64,000 bases of DNA from Maea johnstoni (lineage: Eukaryota > Annelida > Polychaeta > Spionida > Magelonidae). The notes below the pieces were generated by a model. The model did no database searches. It worked only from the letters and a program-made list of their open reading frames with translations, and was not told the origin of the DNA. How positions within the stretch are numbered: the first letter of the stretch is position 1; every line of letters begins with the position of its first letter. The translations under genes and the position numbers were made by a program. Positions 57,743 through 64,000 of this stretch are shown here, in pieces. Where the stretch lies: assembly GCA_963942565.1 (NCBI GenBank), contig OZ012685.1, positions 57,075,217 through 57,139,216 of the forward strand, read 5' to 3'.

Positions 57743-58144
57743 ACCGTCTTGAGGAAATGATGAAATCTAGAGATATTGATATAGATTCTCTGTATCCAAA
57801 TTAACTTACAAACTATGTATTATTCAAAGATGCATTATTTAATCATGCTTCATGTAGAAGGCCAAATGGTTTAGGTTTTTCCCTCACAAGAAAGATTCAA
57901 ATCATTTCAAGAGTTAAAACTGAGCTTTACTCAAATGCAACATTAGTTGAAGCTGTATAATATCCTCTCCTGCAGATTATACAAGCTGCATTCCTTAAAG
58001 GATTCTGATAGCATGATATTTGATGCCTTATTTAGGGATTTGTAAATGTGTGTGATACAGAGAAAGGAACAAATCTCTAAACCTAAGTGTGAGAGGTCCT
58101 AACAGACTGGATTATATATATGCCTATCTCCCTTTTAAATAGTT

Positions 58145-58378
58145 ACTGCATGTATACCATGTTAATTTTGTTCATACAAACTAATGCGCTCGGCAGGCAG
58201 TTGCCTTTGATACACAGTTAAATTTTGCATTGTTGTTTTGAATTACAAGCTATTATGTCAGGGTGTTGTACAATACTAGCACAGATATCGATGGTGTGCA
58301 GTTTAAATGCGAACTCCATGGGTGCGCTAAGTACATATTAATTAAACTGCCGCAATATTAACCCTGTATACAGTATAT
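58145..58378. mobile_element. MITE, ATACTGTATACC-type, copy 2
   Basis: Termini TGTATACCATGTTAAT and ATTAACCCTGTATACAGTAT. Shares GCCTTTGATACACAGTT, GGTGTGCAGTTT and ATTAATTAAACTGCC with the copy at 13283. Confidence 0.72.
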
Positions 58379-58884
58379 GAATGTAGCATTTGGTCTAACA
58401 GCTGCTTGATGTTTTATATGATATTGAGATTATATTTTGTTACTATGAGCGATTGTTCAGAATTTTGAACAATGTTTAGAAATTGTGTCTATTATATAAC
58501 AATTGAGTATCTGTTATATAAGTTGCTGACAAATTGTATTTTGCTATAGAATGATTAAGACAAGCTACACTAAGATATTGGTTAGGTTATGTGAAATTTT
58601 AAACCATATCTTGATCTGTGATAATTTTAAAAATAATTTTGGCATCATGTATTAATATTCTAAGTATAACATAGAAATGCTATTAGATAAAACGCCCTGA
58701 TCATATAAGTAGCAAGAATGTTTTGAGTGCTCCAGGTATAAATGGTTGAACTAACTATCAATGTACAAGGAACTTGTATAAACTTTAAATGATTGGAAAA
58801 ATATGTTCTAAAAGTAATAAAAAAATTGGCTCACTCTGAAATATATATTTTTGACAAACCAGTTTCACCATTTGTTATTGGGTC

Positions 58885-58890
58885 AATAAA
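58885..58890 (+). terminator. Candidate poly(A) signal of copy B
   Basis: AATAAA followed by a GT-rich stretch (GTTGTTGTAC). It would give a 3' UTR of about 2.7 kb. Another AATAAA lies about 55 bases further on. Confidence 0.35.
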
Positions 58891-59231
58891 GTTGTTGTAC
58901 AAAGCATTATAATTATGTTTACGATATTGTTTTCAGTATGGAATAAATTCATTCATTATTCGACAATTTTCATATTGGTCATTTATTTTTTGTTATTTTA
59001 TATAATCTTATAGTAATTCTAGAATTGTTTTAGGTAGATCATCCCTTTTTACCTACTAAGAGAAATCAGCAGTTAAGTTCTAATTTGTGTTAATAGACGT
59101 GCCTTTGAATATATACCCTTTTGAGGTTAGCTTCTTTTGCAGCTGTATGACTGAGAGCATTTATAAAAGACCCCTGGTGGAGGTCTGACCAAAACCACAG
59201 ATTTTAATTTCAACTGTATAATACACATCAG

Positions 59232-59305
59232 TTAATAATAATAATGATAATAATAAAAACGATAATAATGATAATAATAGTAATAATAACAATAATGATA
59301 ATTAA

Positions 59306-59340
<35 letters not shown>

Positions 59341-59400
59341 TGATGATAATAATGATAATGATAATAATTATAATAGTTAATAATAATAATAATGATGATG
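59232..59400. repeat. (AAT)n / (GAT)n microsatellite
   Basis: About 170 bp of ATA/ATG trinucleotides. Its minus-strand frame reads as poly-isoleucine and is not a gene. Confidence 0.95.
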
Positions 59401-59859
59401 ATAAAGATAAAAGAAAATGAAGGAAATAACTACAAATCGGAATGATCATGTTGAAAATGAAATAAATGATTTAGAATTTCATTTATCATTACTAGCTACC
59501 TTTGTGTTAAAGTTGGAGGAAACCAGGGTGTCTCTAGAAATCTCCACCTGATCCTATGCCACTGGTTATTTCATCTTTTGACTAGCCTAGCTACTAGTGT
59601 TTTACCATATTATCTATAAAGTTATGCCTGCACTTATACTTCATAAGGGCTTGTGACCTACTGTTGGCCATTTAGTTCACACAAATACCACATGAGGGGG
59701 TTGTACTGGCAGTATACATTCATATTTCCAACTGCCCACCTAGCATACCACAGTACCATCTATCCACAAGGGATGACATCTAAATATGGCCTGGGAGGTA
59801 GGTTATATTGTGACAAGATAGACATTTGTGTAGCACCAAGGCTAGCTCCTATGGCTAAT

Positions 59860-60180
59860 TACCTTTTAAGCCAGAGCCATAGCGGATAGGCAGAGGTTAA
59901 TGGGAATATATATGGTGTATGCCTAGTGGCTAGGCAACCTACAGGATACAAGAAGGCCTTGTTGCTAGTCGGAGGTTAATGGGGATATGGTATTGGCCTA
60001 GTGGCTAGGCAACTTACAGGATATTGTATGGCCTTTTGTCTAGGCAAAGGTTAATGGGAATCTGGCAGAGGTATAGAGACTAGGCCAACTTTTATGGAAA
60101 TATAGGAGAGGTTAATTGGCTAGGCAAACTAGCAAGTGAAAAAAGGCTAAGTGGCTAGACAAAACTCTGCGGGAATGTGG
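59860..60180. repeat. Degenerate minisatellite, ~60-75-bp unit
   Basis: Four to five loose copies containing CTAGTGGCTAGGCAAC, TACAGGATA and AGGTTAATGGGRATAT. No gene. Confidence 0.75.
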
Positions 60181-60667
60181 GAGAGACCTAGCTACTATAC
60201 TTCTACCAGAAAGAAAACAGATGTGAAAACAGATATGAAAATAACTGAAAAAGGTCTCTAAAATCGTTTCTAGCAAGCAGCTAGTAGTCTGCAACTATGG
60301 TACAACTAGTGGGTACAGACTATTGACTTTGAATTACAAGTTCCTATGTGTATGTGCGTTATATCACTGGTTCTAGCCAGCTACTTAAAAAGCTTGGTTT
60401 ACTGGCTGAGTTGGCCAAGTATTCAACACAAACTTCGAGAGTATTAAATTCGTTGAATTTGAATCCTAGGTAAACATAATCACCTTATCTATCGCTAGCG
60501 TCTGGCCCACACCAGAAGTTGTGATCACAGTAGGACACACACGTTTTGTGGTTATTCAACTGTCTTAGAAATTATTCAGAATGTATGTTCCTTGATCTAC
60601 ACAAAATGATCAGCGTCACAGAGATACCTGATTCATCCTCTTAGTCATCGTCAATAGCTTTACCCAA

Positions 60668-61072
60668 ATGTACAGATGCACTCCATCCCATTTCTCACCA
60701 CTTTCTTCAATTACTGGTAATTTAAGGTGAAGGTATTCGGTTTATAGTCTTGTATCCCCTAGCAGGCCTGTACACACAGAAACCATGTTAATCCCCCGAG
60801 GGATATTCCAAAGCAGTTGGCAGCATATAGCGCACAAGCTCTATGCACTGCCCTATTAATGCTAGGTACCCAGTTTGCATCTGGGTAGACTGAGGCAATA
60901 AGGAATAAACTGTCTTGCCAAAGGACAGACCAAACTGCCCCGGCTGATGGGAATTGAACCAGCAACCTACTGATTACTTGTCCGACACCTAACCCTCTGA
61001 GCTACTTTATCTTTATCTTAAACCAGTAATTGAAGCAAGCAATGAGAAATGGGATGGAGTGCACCTGTACAG
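60668..61072. repeat. ~50-bp inverted repeat flanking the SINE
   Basis: The left arm contains GTACAGATGCACTCCATCCC, then ATTTCTCACC and CTTCAATTACTGGT. The right arm is its inverse complement, ACCAGTAATTGAAG then TGAGAAATGGGATGGAGTGC ACCTGTAC. Arms at about 60668-60718 and 61022-61072. Confidence 0.85.
60760..61012 (-). mobile_element. tRNA-derived SINE
   Basis: Read on the minus strand, the head has GTAGCTCAGAGGGTTAGG (A box) and GGTTGCTGGTTCAATTCCC (B box), the two internal promoter blocks of a tRNA gene at tRNA-like spacing. The body contains CCTTTGGCAAGACAGTTTAT and CTCAGTCTACCCAGATGC, a conserved-looking central segment. It is not a functional tRNA gene because no cloverleaf 3' half follows. 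SINE family not assigned. Confidence 0.75.
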
Positions 61073-61522
61073 AAAATTTCCTATAAAAACGAAAAGAAAA
61101 GGCATTTAGGTATAATCAATATCGAACGAATTAAGCAAGTATTGTGCACTAAGTCAAACACCGAACTCTTCAATGGCAGCTGGTTACGTGTCGCAGTTGT
61201 TCTACTTGCTTGTTTAGCTTTTGAGCCCTATAGTAGCCCATGCATATTTGCTAATTTGGTGAAACGCTGCTAATGAACACATTCAAGCCCAGAAAACATT
61301 TAAATTGGGAATTAAAAATCAGAACCAATTGAACGCACCCTTTCCGAATATATTTAATGTGTCAAAATCTCTAGACCAGGCTTACAAGGGTACCTCTATG
61401 CATGAATGGGTTCGCTGCATTTCTGCGAATAACAAGCATCATCACCAGTTACTTGTATTCCATATTCCAGCACAGGTGTTGGTTATACGTAGCTACCAGC
61501 TAAAGTGCATCGGTGTATTGAT

Positions 61523-61748
61523 GTATGGCAAGGCGAACTAAAAAAGGTATTTATTGATATCAATGAATCATTTATTGATAACCTTAAATTAATTATTGAT
61601 AACAATAAATCATTTATTGATATCAATATATGATTTATTGATATCAATATACGATGTATTAATATCAATAAATGAGTTAGTTATATCAATAAATGATTAG
61701 TGATATCAATAAATATCTAATTTTGATTAGTAGTTCGGCTTGCCATAC
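61523..61748. mobile_element. Palindromic TIR element with TTATTGATATCAATAA repeats, copy 1
   Basis: Inverted termini GTATGGCAAGGCGAACTA and TAGTTCGGCTTGCCATAC. The interior is repeated ATTTATTGATATCAAT, itself a palindrome. 226 bp, no coding. Confidence 0.75.
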
Positions 61749-62351
61749 AGTTTGGTAGATAGGTAAATAGGTTGATTGATTAATGGATAGATGATAAAAG
61801 AATGGTTAATGAGTGAATAAATAAATAAATGAATGAATGTATAAATCAAAAAATCTTAACTTGGTGATCGAAAACTCCTCTCGAATGATAGTTGAGAGAA
61901 AAATGTAAACCAGAATTAAAACACACTTGATTATTTGAGGTACGCCTGGTGGCTAGCGGATGAACTAAAACTGTAACTTTGAACCTGTCCTCCTGTTTAA
62001 TAACCAGTTTTAGCCATATTCACTTTTAAAATAGCGTCATTGGTCGGTCTTATAAGTACTGCTTAAAAAGTGTTCCCTGTCCATTTTTGGCCTTTTTACA
62101 GAAATTTCCCTAGATAAAAAGATGATAAAAGAAGACCCATGCAAAAGTCTGTGAACTTTGCCATGGTGATCATTACTAGGAGCTGGAAATATACCTAGTT
62201 ATATCCGATATATGTTATTTTTGACAAATTAATCTTTTTGTTTGAATCTGTCATTTGTCATCTTTAAGCCCTGAAACGAGTATATTTATCTGAAACAAAG
62301 CTCCTGCGTGACAAACGAGCACATAGCAATGATAGCATATTGTTTTGTCTT

Positions 62352-62362
62352 ATTTTGATCCC

Positions 62363-62393
<31 letters not shown>

Positions 62394-62884
62394 TCAGGTA
62401 CAGAGGGGGGCGCATACGCTCATTATCAAAATTTAAAAATACCCCGAAAGCACTGCCCGTATTTCGGGCCAAAAAAGCACCCTTATTTTAATAAAAACGC
62501 TGACTTTTTCTAGTAAATAAACACTCCTTCTTTTATCAAAACACCGACATTTGATGAACGGGAAGACGTATTTTAACTTTAGATTTTATAATCCTCTGCC
62601 TGTTTAGCAGCAGCAAGTGGAGGCAGCAAACTCGGTAGCCCAGTCACTTCGGGAGTCACTTACGTCAGAGCCGCGGATATTTCGTGGATTGTAAGGGGAT
62701 TTTCACCCCCCCCCCCCCACCCCCACCCCACCCATACTTCGTACCTGGGTACAAAAAAGTACCCTTCTTTTACGATATCGCGGACATGCGGAGGTCTTAA
62801 AAAGTCCACTTCATCCGCGAAATACGTAACGCGTGTGCGGCCCCCCCTCTGTACCTGAGTGCCCCCCCCCCCCGGGATTTTGAA
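62352..62884. mobile_element. TIR element with G/C-run termini
   Basis: Element about 62360-62876. The left arm is CCC plus a G run, then GCACTCAGGTACAGAGGGGG. The right arm is the complement, CCCCCTCTGTACCTGAGTGC, then a C run and GGG. Flanks ATTTTGAT and ATTTTGAA look like an 8-bp duplication with one difference. Inner parts also pair (AAAAAAGCACCCTTATTTTA against GTACAAAAAAGTACCCTTCT). Confidence 0.7.
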
Positions 62885-63427
62885 TTAGGAAAACCTCGCT
62901 ATTGCAAGTGAAATTGAGAAATTTGGTTGAGTTAGGAATTTCTATTATACTCTTACTGACAAAATTTAAAGATAATAACCCCCTTAAACTATTTTAATGA
63001 TTCATTTATTTCATTTTCGTTTTTTTGTGACTTCTGGAGTTACCTAACCATGCATAACTGATAGCATGATTCGTTACATTCGTAATGTAAGATTAACGGT
63101 CCAGTGGCAGGATAAAGTACATTTTAAACACACTTCATCTAAAATACCCTGTAGGCGGCGCAACACAAAGTTAGTGTGCGATACCCTTTTTGAAGAAAAG
63201 AAATAAGAAAGATCTTCATCGAAGGAATCTTCATGCAAAATTCCAAAGAAATGGTAAAGTTAGAAATTTCTGAGCAAGTGTGTCCTTGAAAGAGCGAGTT
63301 GTTGATGCATTGTTTTTTTTCGGTGATATATCCTGTTATGAACTGTTACATGTTCTATAACAGTTGTGTTCTTTCAAATTACCTTGGTTTATAATGCACA
63401 CTTTGTATGTGTTCTACATTCAATAAA

Positions 63428-63558
<131 letters not shown>

Positions 63559-63877
63559 CATATGTATCAAGAATCTTAATTGATCACTCTGAAATTAGAA
63601 CTGATAACGCTTGCACCTATCTACAGGGGATGCCATTTCCTCGGTCTGTGAGAGGCAGGACCGAGCCCATGCGATTATTGTTAATTTCCCATACCAGTCC
63701 AGTTATGTCAACAACTCATTATCTTTGAGAATCAATAGTGATACTGTTCAGCGAGTGGATATTGCAATATAATTCCAGACCCATGTACTTCGCCGACTTC
63801 TGAATTACTTTTTCTTTCGATAAGAATGGTTTATAGTTGATAGAGGTTAGGGATTCGTTGTGTAAGTGCTTCGTTGA

Positions 63878-64000
63878 ATTGATGTATGGCTTATCAAAAA
63901 TAGGTATTTATTGTTGATATCAATAAATCATTTACTGATATCAATAAATCATTGCATTTATTGATAGTAATTATTCATTGGGGACATTTCATCGAACATT
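63878..64000. mobile_element. Palindromic TIR element, copy 2 (cut by the window edge)
   Basis: Starts TTGATGTATGGCTTATCAAA and continues with GATATCAATAAATCATTTAC repeats, matching the start and interior of the element at 61523. Its far end is outside the window or diverged. Confidence 0.6.

Larger units (their letters stand above)
56195..58900 (+). other. Probable 3' UTR of copy B
   Basis: No coding evidence. It includes a short hAT-MITE remnant with TTTGGACACCCAAAACCCTT near 57218, a (GA)n tract, and the MITE at 58145. AATAAA at 58885-58890 is a candidate poly(A) signal; an earlier one is possible. Confidence 0.4.

Noticed and set aside
60758-61015. Functional tRNA gene
   Set aside because: A and B boxes are present, but the rest does not close a cloverleaf and a non-tRNA body follows. 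It fits a SINE.

Overview
The window is animal genomic DNA: introns with GT-AG borders, low GC, long (TA)n tracts, several minisatellites and a dense population of small inverted-repeat elements. The host genes and the transposon mix suggest an invertebrate, probably marine (echinoderm, hemichordate, cephalochordate or lophotrochozoan). I cannot name the species. There is no sign of bacterial genes, CRISPR, rRNA or functional tRNA genes.

Three host genes could be assembled exon by exon, with every intron phase matching. (1) Plus strand, 7505-40624: 17 coding exons, 856 residues, a TNIP1/ABIN-1-like adaptor. It has the N-terminal TNIP block, an AHD1-like coiled coil, a UBAN ubiquitin-binding motif and, unlike human TNIP1, an added C-terminal NZF zinc finger. 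A CpG-rich patch at about 310-460 carries three kappaB-like sites and may be its promoter. (2) Minus strand, 52955-46342: six exons, 146 residues, a small multi-pass membrane protein of TMEM243 type. (3) Plus strand, 53133-56194: four exons, 124 residues, a second member of the same family with the same exon plan. Genes 2 and 3 are divergent paralogues whose start codons are 177 bp apart, across a short region with two opposed CCAAT boxes. Genes 1 and 2 converge, with probable poly(A) sites near 42.72 kb and 43.97 kb.

Layout: 1-7400, repeat-rich upstream region with a possible promoter and a 1.26-kb tandem array bounded by a TIR element; 7435-42735, the TNIP1-like gene; 26101-38052, a whole-looking Gypsy-type LTR retrotransposon inside its intron 12 in sense orientation, with two 848-bp LTRs that look identical; 43.95-56.2 kb, the TMEM243-like pair; 56.2-58.9 kb, probable 3' UTR; 58.9-64 kb, gene-free DNA with a tRNA-derived SINE, TIR elements and microsatellites.

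The most unusual items are a third long reading frame in the retrotransposon (34074-36092), which sits where an envelope gene might be but encodes zinc-finger-like motifs, a long coiled coil and a SUMO-interacting-like tail; a 15-17-bp motif repeated seven times along the same element and flanking that frame; the UBAN plus NZF arrangement of the TNIP1-like protein; and the divergent TMEM243-like paralogue pair.
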